From positions 80,453,601 to 80,517,600 of the forward strand of contig NC_072894.1 of assembly GCF_027943255.1 (NCBI RefSeq): DNA of 64,000 nucleotides, in the 5' to 3' direction. Position numbers and translations under genes: made by a program. Of the stretch, positions 21,961-35,004 are shown piece by piece (positions within the stretch are counted from its first letter, which is position 1; every line of letters starts with the position of its first letter). The notes beneath the pieces are model-generated. The model was not told the DNA's origin and made no database searches. It was given only the letters and a program-made list of their open reading frames with translations. This stretch comes from Anastrepha obliqua. Taxonomy: Eukaryota; Arthropoda; Insecta; Diptera; Tephritidae.

Positions 21961-23377
21961 TTAGGGTGCATCACTCTCCGTACCAAAAGCATTCGGTAAT
22001 ATTTTTCCATTGCGCCAAAATATTTCGGAAAAATATCGAGATTTACGTAAGCGATTTTCCATTAAAGGTCTAAAAATCACCTTTTTTATACAATAAATAA
22101 AATAAAATTAGTTTTTAAATATTGTTTTTACAAAAAATTATCTCAGAAGATAGAAGAGGATAAGCTGAAAAAGTATGCATAAAACTGTTTAAAAATTTTG
22201 CTAACGGAATCATGAGATTTTTCATTTCGGGTAGTTTCAAGGAAAACTTAAAAAAGCTCAGCTCGATCTAGCGATCTAAGGTATCATTGGAAAGGTATTT
22301 TCCCTCCCTTCTTATTTCTTCTATTAATTATTTCATTCATCTTCATCATTGTAACGTGACGCCCGGGTTGAATCTTGGCCTCCCTTAATAGCTTTGGTCA
22401 AGAATCTCGACTCTTTGCAGGGATCCTCTAGTTTCCAGTCCAAGTTGGGTAAGTTCAAGGAAAACTTGCTTCATTTAGAGATCTAAGATATTATTGGAAA
22501 GGTATTTTCCCTCCCCTCTTATTTCTTCTATTAATTATTTCATTAATCTAATCATTGTAACGTGACGTCCGGGTTGAATCTTGCAGATGCCCTCCAGTTT
22601 CCAGTCCAAATATCTTGGCGTCATCATTAACTGTGTCAATAGTAGTTTTCCTTGGGCGACCCTTCCTATAAGGCACATTCAACTTACTATTGTAGATCTT
22701 TTTTGCAATTTCATTTGGGTCTTCAGAACATGTCGAGCGAACTTAAGACGCTGAAGCTTGATGTAGTCGGCGATTTAGAAGTCGCTTAACTAAGTTAGAC
22801 ATTAATCATTGTAATGTAGGTGGTGATCTATCCTCACCGGTCCAAGGATGCAATGATTTTTCGCTCAAATATGTTAAGCTTTTCTTCATTCGCCTTACGC
22901 ATCTACCAGATTTAAGAAGCATTACTTATGCCCAAGGCCTAATTATTGCTTTATTTATTTAGAGGTTCAGCTTCGTTCGCTTAGAAAGAAACAAGGAACC
23001 TAGAGCCTTGTATAGCGAAAAGGAGATCTCATTTCCTGGAGCCTCACACTAACGCAGCGTTCAAGCGTCCACTGAGGTGGTAGATCCAAGATTTTACATT
23101 CTATTCACTTCACCCATTTTTTTTATTTGCAAATATTATCGGAAATTTTAACCGAAGTTGTGTTGAGATAATTTGTTGATGCAGACCATTTAAGCCTAGA
23201 CTATTCTATCGTCTGAGGTGATTTTTTGGAAAAAATATATTTGAAAACTAATTTTTTTATAAAAGAAGCTAAGAAAACTGAATATTTGTCCGAAAGATTT
23301 GGAAATCTTAAAATTTAATTTAATAAATCTTATAATGCCTGTTTTTCACAGCATAATTTTTTGGTGACACATCCTAA
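21961..23377. mobile_element. Candidate TIR element containing a tandem duplication and LINE debris
   Basis: The left end TTAGGGTGCATCAC is matched by the inverted right end (reverse complement of 23364-23377: TTAGGATGTGTCAC, 11 of 14). Sequence just inside the left end (TACCAAAA...CGGTAATAT) resembles inverted copies near 55040 and 55365. Inside is a 207-bp-period tandem duplication at about 22240-22650: GGAAAGGTATTTTCCCTCCC starts at 22289 and again at 22496. No transposase is recognisable, and the target duplication is not evident. The boundaries are tentative. Confidence 0.3.
22600..22960 (-). mobile_element. LINE reverse transcriptase tail fragment
   Basis: Antisense translation gives LRFARHVLKTQMKLQKRST and GRVAQGKLL-like segments of a non-LTR RT C-terminus in broken frames, plus the YLDWKLEG end near 22600. 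Short and degenerate. Confidence 0.5.
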
Positions 23378-23794
23378 TGCACATAGGTACATATGTATAT
23401 GTATATGTATAAGTATACTGGCTTATGTCATTCTTGCATCATGAAATGTCAAATGAAATCAAGCTGATTTTGATTAATAATCTTTATAGCTATATGAATA
23501 AAATAATATTGCGACTTTTACTGCTTGTTATAGATATATTAAAAAAAAAAAATCAATGATGTTAGAATTAAATAGGCTCTAAAACTGCATACCCAAACAT
23601 TTTCTAAAATTATCGATACTAAGTGAGACATTTTGATGCAAGTTGATGGATCTTTAAGAGTTTTCCACAAACTTAAAACTTGGATTTGTATGGCATTTCT
23701 TATATAATGAGCTAGGCTTTAAAAAAGAATGATTAGCAATAAATAAACAAAAGAAAAACTGCTAAAACTCGTCAAAATATTGCTAGCTTAATTA

Positions 23795-24715
23795 GTTGAG
23801 TTGAAAAGTATGTTTGCTCGCGGTTCATTAGAAATATGGTAACTTTTTATTTTGCTAGAACAGTTCTTATTTATTCATCAATATTGATTTTTCTCGCAAT
23901 AATATTCAGAACTTATATTTTTACGAGTTTACAAGTAACAAACTAAATTTCTTTTTGCCTCCCAAAAACTGATGCTAACACCTTCTAGGCTGATTTCTGG
24001 ATACGAACTCTTTTCGAAGCCGAAGAACCAGGTTCATACTATTCTTCTTGGTTTGATTTAGGATCATGGCGATATACAAGAGTCTCAGCCATAGTGATGA
24101 ATCGACGAACAAAATCTACATTATTCTTTCGAAAACGCTCTAAATGTTGAGAAAGTCGTATTCGAATGTGTTTTTTCTTCCATTGTTAGCGTATATGGCA
24201 TCCATTCTGCACACGGTTTCCTAAATCCCAATACTTCAATCAAAATATTGCTTACACTGTTCTTTGAGATGCCTAAGGCACTAAATCTCGTTCAGTCAGT
24301 TTACGTTTTCTAATACGATATCCTGTATTTTTTCTACGATTTCTGATATTGTTGCTGTTTTTGGACTTCCTGACGTGGATCGTTTTCAAGGTTTGTACGA
24401 CCTCGTTTAAATTCAGCAACCCAACTTTCTACTCTACTAATTAATGGCAAAAAGTTCTTATACACTTTCAACATTCATTTCTAAATTTCCTTTGCTTTTA
24501 AACGTTCGAATAACAAAAAATTCAATCACTGCACGATATTTGATTTTTTCGATTGTAGAAAATATTGTGGCACGTCGATACTAAATGGCTGGTAAACAAA
24601 GAATGTGTTGACAGATTGAAATGAAACCTGACATACGTTCATATGAAGAGTGTGCCAACATAAATAAGGCTAGTAGCAACGTCCTCTCTTATCAGAAGGC
24701 AAAACTTATTGAACA
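23795..24715 (-). mobile_element. Decayed mariner-family transposon
   Basis: Read on the - strand from about 24470 downward, a broken transposase shows SGSPKTATISEIVEKIQDIV (the DNA-binding linker region) and NVN*LNE-type helix remnants. These are followed by a CRMDAIYANNGRKNTFEY segment and FVRRFITMAETLVYRHDPKS. In that last block the catalytic Asp of the usual ITxDE box reads Ala. Stops and frameshifts are frequent. Possible terminal repeats are AGTTGAGTTGAAAAGTATG near 23800 and the reverse complement of CAAAACTTATTGAACAACCT near 24702. The C-terminal catalytic part is not recognisable. Inactive. Confidence 0.65.
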
Positions 24716-24934
24716 ACCTAGTAAGGACTGACTGGAATAGCGTAAGAATACTTGTGAAATGAGCGGACACAATTCTGTTACTGAATCGCCTATGATGTGG
24801 CAGACGAAGTTAATTTCACAATTTTGCTTCGGATAGCCTAACCTTGTATTCTATCATCCTTGCATTTAAGTGAAGGCTGTTTTTCCGTGCAAGAATCTAC
24901 AACTCTGAACTTCTTTCCTTTAATGTACTCCACT

Positions 24935-25434
24935 TTAACCCTTTGGGGACGCGTGTCGGCATATAGCCGCGCAAATTAGTTGGTAGCTGCAAGGCTCGCG
25001 ACGTCTGTCGCTGTGAACGATAAGATACGCATAGCTATAGTAAAAGAGTGACGTTTTCATTCAAAGACATTAAGGGCCATTAGCTATGAAGTCTTATCTT
25101 CCTTATAATGTAAACTTACGATGTGAGACGACGGTAGAATTAGAACGAAATTCAGTTCTTCGATTAAGTCTCTCAGTGTCACCGCCAGTTCTGACGAATA
25201 TTGCTTTGAATCTGATAAGACGGAAGATGACGGAAGTGGAAGTGGAATCCGTGCAATAAGGATTCCAGTCAGGCATTTCAACATTAGCAGTGATAGTCTG
25301 CTTATAATTTCTCTTTTAGATTTTATGAAAACATTTTTTTTGTGTTAAATAAAACCTTAGTTTTTATAACGTTCAACATATTTATTTTCTTTACAGCACT
25401 CGCCCTTCGAGCGGCTCCGTCCCCACAGGGTTAA
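24935..25434. mobile_element. Non-autonomous piggyBac-type element (492 bp)
   Basis: TTAA at 24935-24938 and 25431-25434 flanks inverted ends: CCCTTTGGGGACG on the left and, as reverse complement, CCCTGTGGGGACG on the right (12 of 13). On the + strand a short acidic, serine-rich segment (SSDEYCFESDKTEDDG) resembles the acidic N-terminus of piggyBac transposases. This suggests an internal-deletion derivative of a larger element. No catalytic block remains, so movement would need a transposase in trans. The ends differ from those of the 4787-7170 element, so it is a second family. Confidence 0.8.
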
Positions 25435-27065
25435 TAAATGATAAACATATTAAGAAAACTTTAACCGACTTGTGGATATATGACAGTGTTTATGTCTGTC
25501 CAACAAAAAAAAAAAAAAATAAATAAATAAATCAGCTGCCCAGATAGCGAGATTCAGAACCTCTGATAGGAAAAAATCAAATAAATATTTACATAGATGA
25601 ATAAAATGCCCAAAAGTTGAATCAGAATATTTCAGACACATTACACTGAAACCTGAATTTCAATGAAATGCGTTTTTAAGATTTTTTGTGTTTTTTGCAA
25701 CTACATTAATTTATGTATTTGTTTAATTTTTTATTTATAAAAAACGAAAACGCCTTAATCATCCAGTGCAGTTAGGGGGCTATCGCAAAAGTTGACATAG
25801 TACTTACGGATATTATTTATTTAATTTCTAATTTATTTGTTTTTGTGACATGATGCTCAAAACTTAGCCGTTCTCGAGATATTCGATTTTAAATTTATTC
25901 GATATTCGATTTTTTAATTTGTTTTCTTTGAACCAGATTTTGTGGTGATACGTAAGGCCTCTTGCTTATGTCGAAAAACTAACTACGATTGACAACGTGG
26001 AAGTAAATTTGTCGATTATGGATGAGGAAGTGGTAGAAAATTGAACCGACACCAGAATTGGTCTTCATAAAACGAATTTGAGGTGGCTACGGATGTGCCC
26101 AAAACTATTTTCAAACACTAGATTTCATGAAATGTGCAACCTAGCAATATAGAATTTTTGCATATCATTATAAAAGCCTCCGGTACATAAATACATTCAC
26201 TTATGCGCATCCTTGCAAATTCTTCCGTCACTATTGGTTAATCAACAACTATGCAGCATTTATGAAGCACATCAAATTTCAAATAGTTTTTTTCGCATTT
26301 TTTCCCCTGAAAATTTTAAATCTAATTGAAATCTCTAAAATATGACCACCGTAGACGACATTCTTCATGAAAAAAAGAAAAGCACAAGTACCTCAATCAA
26401 TTCATTACGAAGTATGTGCATACGTAAGTACGTACGTAGCTGGTAAGAAGTCACGCTGAGCTTCCACCTCCGCTTAAGCTACTCATACATATGCATGTAA
26501 GTATGGATTGGTATAGAGTTATAAAAGCACGCGCCTGTATAACTTTGGTTTTAAGGCCGGTCAGCTGCAACAAACTTCCATAACTGGTTGCCATTGGAGT
26601 TGAGTGCAAATTCCAATCATCCCGCTTAGTGGAACGCCTCCTCTGTTGCTTGTCTGCAATTAAACTGTGTGGATAACAAGCGGGAGGATTATCTTGTTGG
26701 CTTGTGTGCGTTGAAAGTAGAAAAGCATTTCCGTCAGCTGTATTCCGCACCCAGTAACTGGTCGTTTACAGCCTAGCAATGGTTAACATTTTTTTTTTTT
26801 TTTTCAAAAATAAGTATGTTGCATTATGTAACGTTCTGGCACGGTGAGCGTGTGCCACCTAGTGGTGTTATCTAGAATTGCAATTTCATTAATTCGTTAC
26901 CAAAGACCGACTGAAGTATTTGTAGAAGTTTTGGTTTTCATTATATTTTTATGTTGTTCGTTTTACTTTGGCATTGTTGCTTTAGCTTTCGTGATTAGGC
27001 TGGCATCAGGCTATAATAACTCTCTTGCCTCCTTCTTTTTGTGTGTTTGCATCAGTATGCAGCTT
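25435..27065. other. No recognisable gene
   Basis: A-rich tract near 25505, T-rich tract near 26790. A 99-codon - strand frame at 26451-26750 lies in slightly more GC-rich DNA but has no recognisable domain. It could be a non-coding exon or chance. Confidence 0.35.
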
Positions 27066-27069
27066 CTTC

Positions 27070-27730
27070 TTTTCTACTAGCTCAGTAACTGGCTAAGCGA
27101 GAGACTAGGAAATGTGAGTTTTGTTCGCTGGGAGAGAACTTTGCTACTCAGTTGTCCACTTAGTTCAAAGTAACACTTTTTGGCAAGCAGATCCCCTGTT
27201 GGATTTCAAGGCTGACGTTTTTATCGATGTTGATTTTGTTTCCCAAGTAGACGAAGTCCTCTACTTTTCCAACTTTATAACTGCCAGCAGTGACGGGCTT
27301 GGCAAGGCGCGATTGACTTAACTTTTTGTGTGATCACAGGTGATACTTATTGAAAAAGGCAGAACTAACAGCGTTGTTGTTAAGACCGATGATGCCAATA
27401 TAATCGGAATACTTTAGTATTTAACTCTTGTAAAAATTGTGCCAGCTCAGTTCTATTGTGCAGCTCGTAATCTTCTTCAACATCAGATTAAAGAAATCGC
27501 AGGATAGAGAGTTGCCTTACTAAATCCTCGCTTCATAGGGAACGGTACGGAAAAATTCTTCGCAGTTCTAACGTAGCTGGTGGTATTGCACAACGTTATT
27601 TTGCATAGCCGTATTAGTTTTGCAGGGATACCAAATTCAGACACTGCGGCCTATCGGCAATTCCCCCACGTGCTGTCGAAGGCGATTTTGAGATCGAAAA
27701 GGGTGTGATGTGTGTCGATTCTTTTCTCCT
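27070..27730 (-). mobile_element. LINE reverse transcriptase fragment
   Basis: In broken - frames: a FDLK(I)AFDST segment (catalytic palm, near 27700-27670), then SEFGIPAKLIRLCKITL, then VGKVEDFVYLGNKINIDKNV near 27270-27200 (the thumb-side FxYLG block). This is the same family type as the tails at 13170 and 62095. Many stops; dead. Confidence 0.7.
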
Positions 27731-27734
27731 AATA

Positions 27735-28830
27735 TACAATATATATCGATTTAATCAGTACTGATTCTTAGTCCGTCTAACCACTATATAACATTATCCC
27801 TTTAAAGAAGATAGTTTCGCTCCATTCTTTTGTAATGCTGCTTGCCTTGATTGAGATTTCTCAAGATTAAATAGACACCAATACGGTCTCTCCTTTTTAT
27901 ATGTAGATATTCGAACTGTGCATTTGGTCTGTTGTGAGCAACTCATATAACTCAGCAAAGCCTTCTTAATCGTTAATCTGCGCTTATCGTTTTTCTCATA
28001 TGTTTCATTTACATATGTTTCAGCAAATAATCACAGCCATTAGTGCAATCCAAAATGTTCTTATTCTGAAATTCATTTAGTACCCTTACATTGACTTTCT
28101 TCTTGAGATCAGCTTCATGAAAGTGGTTCCAAATGGTTTTCTTACTAATTTTCGGCAATCATGTATGATTTTGGATGCTCATATTGTCAGAACGGAATCG
28201 TTGGAATCACTGCTTTGCTATTGCATTCGACACTAAATCGGCTCCGATTTTTCACTTATTGCATTGGTTCTGAAGAGTGTACAGTTTTGGTACCGTACCT
28301 TCTATTCAATAGCTTCTAAAGATTTGACTTTCAAAAATCGTTAAACTAAATTCAGATGTCCCAATTACTATTCGCATCACATTAAAGAGTTCTATGAGAC
28401 TACTTTTGATCAGCTTATCTACATTCTATGACCGATATTTTGAATTTATGTACAACCTTGATGAAAGAGTTCCCGGAACAAAGGCCAGGTGACGCTCTAA
28501 GTCAACTGATTTAAGTTCTGTGTTTTTGTTAAGGGGGCACATCTGGGATTATTATTTATATTCGCCCCTGCCCGACATTTACAAAGCCTCTGTACGTGTT
28601 TTCGATTTTTCATAGTTTTAAAAATGAATTTGCAAGAATGAAATTGTATTAAATTTTGCGTGGATGGATTCAATGGTGGAAAACTGTTGCGATAATGATA
28701 CTCAGAAGAGATCGTAAGTCCATCGAGGATGGTGAACGTAACTGTTGACTGACGTAACTGTTGACTGTTGACAAAGAAAACTGATAAAAACATGAATAAA
28801 GTGAAAAAAGTTGAACAATAATCGCAATTT
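27735..28830. other. No recognisable gene
   Basis: A short tandem (GTAACTGTTGACTG unit, two full copies plus a partial) lies at about 28736-28771. Around 28050-28270 there are hints of antisense mariner-like sequence, too weak to call. Otherwise unassigned. Confidence 0.3.
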
Positions 28831-28839
28831 AACCATCAG

Positions 28840-29545
28840 ATAGAGGGCAAAGGACTTACTTGAACATTACTTACGATTGGATTTGCGCCGTGTTGCTGCA
28901 AAAACTTCGTTTCAAAGGATCTGAATTTTATGCATAAAAGCGATCGGTTTGATATCGTCAAAGACATGATTGAATCCGATGAACCCAACTCAACATTCAT
29001 TAAACGCATCATTACCGGAGACGAGACGTAGGTTAATGAGTACGACACGCAAACCAGACATCAGGCGGCTGAGTGAAGAGTTCCGAATGAACCAAGACCG
29101 AAAAACCACATTCTCCACATTCGTCAGAAGGTTCGACAGTTATTAAGGACTATTATTTGGGCGTAATGCGACCTCTACGTAAATCAAATTCCTGAAACAC
29201 AAAGGATTTGTGAAAAGAACTCGGATTGATTTGCACTATGATAACGCACATCATAACACAGTGTCATCATTATTCGTGAATTTTTGACCAAGAACGAAAC
29301 GAATACCATTCAACAGCCATCGAATTCTCCTGATATGGCTCGCTGTGATCTTTTTCTATCTGATGGAGTCCCCGTGGTGGACGCGTTGTAATAGCTGAAA
29401 GGGAGTAATGGAAAAATCGAAGATGGCTCGGATGGCTACGCCGAAAATAGAGTTCCAGAAATGTTTCGAGAGCTGGATCGAACACTGGTACAAGTGCGTT
29501 GTACTTGAAGGCAATAATATCACTTTTGAGGAATAAACTTTCATT
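28840..29545 (+). mobile_element. Decayed mariner-family transposase
   Basis: On the + strand: LLQKLRFKGSEFYA, then FIKRIITGDET (29000-29030; catalytic Asp retained, followed by a stop in place of Trp), then NEYDTQTRHQAAE and EPRPKNH. Later come IIREFLTKNETNTIQQP and SNSPDMARCDLF, the block before and around the third Asp. The second Asp block (HHDNAxxH) is reduced to a degraded CTATGATAACGCACATCATA near 29237. Stops throughout; not functional. It is of the same general type as the copy at 40560-41290. Confidence 0.75.
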
Positions 29546-29549
29546 TTTA

Positions 29550-32500
29550 TTTTTTGAATACATATATTTCGGCAACTTTTTAATCAAGATGGTATTTAAA
29601 AAAATAAAAAGAACTAGTTATGAAATTAATTTGGTGGATCATTTAAGCTTCTTTCAGCCCAAAAATTACAAAATTGTTGCTCAATTTATTTTTGCAAACT
29701 AATTTATTACCATTTTTTAGCTCTATAAAATGTCTTTAAATTTCGAAATTAGAGAATTTGGAATCAACTTAAATGGAAATGCCATATTTCAGATACTTAA
29801 AAGCTTCGCACATACCATATATCTCTAAGAGGGGTCAACTAAGCTAAAGTTACCAATTGATGTTTTATAAAAAGGAAACATAAAGCTTCGATGGTAGGCG
29901 TAACATGTGGGTTGTTTTAACTATCAATTAAGGACATAAAAATTACTTTGTAATATCATTAAAATATGCGCAAATAGAGAAATAAGTTAATTATATTATA
30001 TCATCATTTCTGTCAGTTTTATCTAATCAACAACATTACTAGACTTTGCGATATAAGCCTTCCAAAATTGCTAGGAAAACAAACTACAGATGAAATCAGC
30101 AATAAACTCAGCCATGACAACCTTTTATTACACTACTATGTATAGAAGTAGACTGGAAGCGCCACAAAGCCATAAAAATTACTTATGATTGCGTGCCAGC
30201 AATTAAATTTCCGACAACACCCACGCAGGCATTCATTGACATGACCGCATATTTGTAATTGATTTTCTATTTCTTATTTTTTTCATATATCCGACAAAGT
30301 CTTCTAAGCATCCAAACATCCAATGCAACTACTTCAGTTGGAATATCATGACACAAAACGATTTGTGCTGGCACGGCACGCGCACTTAGCACCACTAAAA
30401 CGACGCCACGGAAAGATAACCGATAGCGGACAGTTGATGAAGTCAAAATCCGGAAAATATACTTAAGACTTTTAGTGTAACAAGCGGACGGCAAACAACA
30501 GAAAGTTAGACTGATAACCAGACAGCTGGAGCGCAATCAAACTCGTCTGCTGCGGGCTTAGTTAGGCTGGTAGTTGGTGTGCGTATGCGCAGAAACATTA
30601 AAACACCGCAAACTCCATCTAAATGCGCTAAATGCATTTCATGGCGAAATTCAAATAACGAGCACTAAGTAAATGCATTTTAATCGGGATGTACGTTTAT
30701 TTTTTCGCCTAGTCACCGCAACACCACGCCTTGTGCTCACTTGGATACATTAGCATACTTGTATGCATGTGGCAAATACACATTTAGATTTGCACCTCGA
30801 CGCGGAGAAGTGCTTTTAGTTGATCCAAAATTAAAATATGTCTATGCGTTGTTAATTGCCGCCATTTAGATAGAGTTGTCAAACGATGCCTACACATGTT
30901 ATTTTATGTTGCGCTGCTATTACTTGCTGTTTTTTACAAATGCCTGAATAGATGAGTATGTGGAAATGACCAAAAATGATAACAACAAAAAAAAATGTGG
31001 AAATGTGTGCAACCATTATTCTTCTAGAATATATTTAGTGATGCATTCGTACTACGATAGTTACTGGGTAAAGGGATTCAAGGGTATTGACTTTAAAATG
31101 CTCTGCGAAAAAAAAAACTTAACAATAGGAATTATTGAAAATGTTTGCCAATTTATTTCTGCCTTATGAGGTTAGAGGTAGTCTGAGGCCCAAAAATTAT
31201 GACTTTTAATCATTTTTTCTTTTGCCCGTCAATTGCTTTATATTACAAAAATAAAAAAGTACAGAGTAATACATCACGTTTCGACTTGACTTTAGCAAAA
31301 TTGAAAAAAAAAAAATGCATAATTGTAAGAGTTATCGGTGTTTGTGTGGAGCCCGTTTCTCCAGAAGTCCCTTGCAGTAAACATCACAAGTCCTTGGAGT
31401 TTCATCTAAAATCAATCGGACAAGAGAAATTAGTTTTATTAGTGGATAACCTTGTGCCTAATCGAAGCTTTTTTCAAAATTAACAATTTGGCGGCCTCAG
31501 GAAATATTTTTCAGATTTTCGAAAAACAAACCGACAATTAATTGTTTAAAAAAAAATCGAAATTTAAAAAAAAAATCCTTCAATCAGGCACGAGTTTTTT
31601 ATGTCTTTCAAAAGCAGTATAAATTTGATTGAAATCTACCAAGCGGTTTACGGTGATCACCAGTTCAAAAAACATAGTTTTGAGAAAAACAAATTTAAAG
31701 TTTTGCGCCGAGCGCCCGAGCGCCCTTTGTTAATTGTTGAATAACTCGAAAAGTATTTGTCGGATTCACTTCAAATTTTCAGAAATTTTCAGAATTTTCA
31801 TTTAAGAAAATGCAAACAAATACAATTTTTTGAAAATTCTGACTACCGCTTGCTTCTTATTTAATTTTAATGATTTTTTTTTATATGTAGTTCATTCTTC
31901 TACAAAAACCTATAAATCATAAAATTTCTTTAAAAGTGGTTTAAAATTAATAATTGATGGAATTTTAATAAATTTTTAGAAAAATGTTTTATCGAAAAAA
32001 ATTAAAGCTCATTGAATTTTGATCTAATAAAGTGGTCGTTTCAAGTTGCTCGAAAAATGCGTTGATTTGTGACAATTTTTTTTCTGGCGATCTTGTGATT
32101 TTTCTCCATTCAACGAATAATCGACATTCAATTGGATCAAAACTGCATATCCGAAAATTTCTGATGATACTAAGTTGACGAAATGGTGGAATTTTTTAAA
32201 TTTGTACAAAAATATGAAACTAGTATTTTTTTTAGTTTTTTTTTTGTTTTAGGACAATTAACTAAAATAAAAAAAAAATAATATTAGAATTAAATGAAAA
32301 ACAGAAAAATATCAAAACTTGTCAATACTTGTTTAAGTGTACACAAGGGTACAAACATGGTTGTACATTGGCAAACATTGGCTGTAAAGAAAGCAAAAAT
32401 AACAGAAAATAAATTTCCATATGAAGTTAATTCAATATAATCGGCTCCTACTTTAATATTTTTTGTTCAGTTATCATCGAATTATTTTATATCAACTCTT

Positions 32501-32740
32501 TTATTTTGATGGATGATGAATATGTGATCCGGAAACTCTCTACAACCTACTGTTACACAGCTGGAACAGCTGAATTGTCAACGAATACCGCACTAGTTTG
32601 CGAATACCTGTTCCATATGTACATAATTCGTTATCCAAAATATAGATGGAGTACTCATTCATGTGAGATGCTCATAGTATCAAGAATTTCATGCTGAGTC
32701 AAACTTACCAGTATGTATGTTGATCTTCACACAATATACA
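29550..32740. other. No recognisable gene
   Basis: Very AT-rich, with many A-runs. Candidate frames (30267-30536 on -, 30960-31483 on +) have no recognisable domains. Nothing further is supported across this stretch. Confidence 0.4.
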
Positions 32741-32754
32741 TACAGTACATTTGT

Positions 32755-33110
32755 TCAGTGATTTCTGGTGAGGTTTTTGTACTCTTTGGACGAGGCCAAA
32801 ATGCTTGCACGGCCACATTTAAGCCGTAAAGCCCAAAGCCCACAGTTGGAATTGAACACGCAGATTTTTTTAACACTTTGACTATTTTTTATGCATTCCT
32901 GTTGTTGATATATCTTCCAAAATGGAGCATTTTATCACTGCACGGTTTTTTCTATTGTAAACAAAAAATATATATTCACACCTGCCAACTTCAAATGGTT
33001 TATAGTAAAGAATGAATTGACAAATCGCAATACATAAATATGTAAAATATTTTGGGTGATCAAATGAAAGATGAGTTACTAAAATGGTGTATAAACTTTA
33101 ATTCCTGGAG
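32755..33110 (-). mobile_element. Degenerate mariner-like repeat, copy B
   Basis: Collinear with 7875-8260: GTGATTTCTGGTG, then CTATTGTAAAC, GCCAACTTCAAATGG, GAATTGACAAATCGC and a similar A-rich continuation. No coding capacity remains. Confidence 0.4.
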
Positions 33111-33660
33111 GCGTCGCTTTCAATACTTTTCCACAAACCAGATACAGATCTTAGAGAATCTTCTGTGCGCTTAGTCAAATCCACCTTTAATTCCGAATTT
33201 ATCTGCCTGATATATAGTAAATGTCGTTCAGTTTAGTTCTTAATTTCTTTATGTAACAAATTTTTGGTTGCATGGTGTTATTCGATATTGCAATTTAAGA
33301 AATAAAATTTCAAAATAAAATGTTAATATTTTTCAAACAATTTTGTAACAAATTTCCTGTCAAAATATTTTTAAGCGTAACTTGTATGAATACATTTTTA
33401 TTTTCCTCTGATCCTCAGTTTCCTCCTCCAAAATTGTTTGAGAAAGTTTAAGGAAAATATTTTATAATTAATTACACTGCCCAACAGTTGTGACTCAAAA
33501 CAATCATATGCTAATTACGAAAGATAACATCTTCCAGACCAAATTTACCAACTCTTTTGAACAAAGTACTAGTCTCGAAGGTAGGATTTTAAAGAAGGTA
33601 GGTGTTAAAGTTTTAACATTTCCAACGAAAGTAACAAATTTATAGAAAATATCAAATATA

Positions 33661-34208
33661 GGGTTATTTAATAAGAGGTTTTAATTTGATATTTAAAGAA
33701 AAATGCTATTTTTTAATATAAATGATCGGATGTTTATTTCATTATAAATAGGAAGATATGCCGTTAAAAGTAGAAAATAACATCAGGCAAATGACCACCA
33801 CGACCACGCTTTCAGGACAATATGCTTTTCATGAAATTTTCCATAACCGAATTGCAAAGTGTCTACCCTATGTCCTCGATAGCCTCACGAACTCCGAATT
33901 CCATCTTTGAGGTCTTGAATCGACCCTGGGCTGTTGGCGTAGACCTTCTCTTTCACGTGGCCCCAAAGAAAAAGTCACAAGGTGTTAAATCACAAGATCT
34001 CGGTTGCCAATTGTGATCACCTCTTCAAGAGATAATACGGTCCGGAAACTTTTCCCATAAAAGATCAATGGTTTCGTTGCTTGTGTGACACGTACCGCCG
34101 TCTTATTGAAAATAAACGTTGCCCACTTCCATACCATCCAATCCTGGCCATAAAAAATCGTTAATCATCTCTAATCTAATCTAAATAACGCCTGTTATTG
34201 GAAAACCC
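33661..34208 (-). mobile_element. Internally deleted IS630/Tc1-like element with terminal repeats
   Basis: The left end GGGTTATTTAATAAGAGG and the inverted right end GGGTTTTCCAATAACAGG agree at 20 of 28 positions over the longer alignment. TA precedes the left end. On the - strand the interior encodes a transposase C-terminus in broken frame: LFLWGHVKEKVYANSPGSI, then VMENFMKSI and GRGGHLPDVIF. A central block at about 34048-34176 matches 17087-17218 of the related copy. The N-terminal half and helix-turn-helix are missing, so the deletion is complementary to that of the 17-kb copy. Non-autonomous. Confidence 0.7.
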
Positions 34209-34504
34209 TTTATAAAACGACTTCTAATAAAATTTCTGTTCTCAGACTTCTATAGTGAAATTGAACGAGGACTGTGTTTTAGTAGATTTTAACCCTCTAA
34301 CTCCTACTTAAAAGGCCCATTTTTGCCACGTTCTCAAAGCAGTTATAATGAATGACGGCTTAAAAGAAAATTTAAATTTAAATTTTACGGAAGATGAAAG
34401 ACTCGTCCACATTTGGCTTACATACATTGACACATACATTAATGGGAAGTAGGGCGGATCGATTTCTACAGAACGCAATTTTTAGACCTTCGATACTACA
34501 GAAT

Positions 34505-34758
34505 TCGCCCTAGCCGAATGTTTTGGTGCGTTACTACTGTTCGGTAGAGCCCGGGTTCGAATATGAGGGCATGAAACACCAAATGATAGAACAAGTATTT
34601 TCTAATAGGCAGGAAATGGAAAACCTCCGAGTGTATTTCTGCCATAAAAAAGCTCGCTATAAAAACCATCATAAAACTGTAGGCCCATCCTTAAATAGAA
34701 ATAGGTGCTCGGTTAAGCACCCAACAAAGCGTGTAGGCGTCAATTATATAAATGTATA
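34505..34758 (+). mobile_element. tRNA-headed SINE family, copy B, with LTR element inserted in its tail
   Basis: The head has an A-box-like TAGCCGAATGTTTTGG (34511) and a B-box-like GGGTTCGAATAT (34554). It is followed by the family core: GGAAATGGAAAACCTCCGAG, TGTATTTCTGCC, AAAACTGTAGGCCC, GCACCCAACAAAGCGTGTAG and the start of an AT tail. The tail is cut at 34758 and resumes as TATATATATGTATAC at 39894, on the other side of the LTR retrotransposon. Confidence 0.8.
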
Positions 34759-35004
34759 AGTGACATTATGTCTCTACAACAATTCCCTAAAACATTGTTA
34801 TTCTCTCTAACTGTATATAATATAATTCCAATTACTACTTTAGAGTAAGTTCTTAGCTTTTAAGTTCTTCCTCACTCACTCTTGTTTCTTGTTTCGAACG
34901 TGTTAGAACACCATAGTGAATAAAATTATGAACTTTTCAATTGTGGTATTAATTAGTGAATAAAGTTATAATAATTAAACCTTCAAATTGTGGTTTATGT
35001 TAGT
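34759..35004 (+). repeat. 5' LTR
   Basis: 246 bp starting AGTGACATTATG and ending GTTTATGTTAGT. It holds the expected promoter and polyadenylation region; AATAAAATTATG and AATAAAGTT hexamers lie near 34919 and 34960. The last T is shared with the primer-binding site. It appears identical to the copy at 39648-39893. Confidence 0.9.

Noticed and set aside
34291..34320. TTAACCCTCTAACTCC as the left end of a third piggyBac element
   Set aside because: No matching inverted end with TTAA was found downstream.
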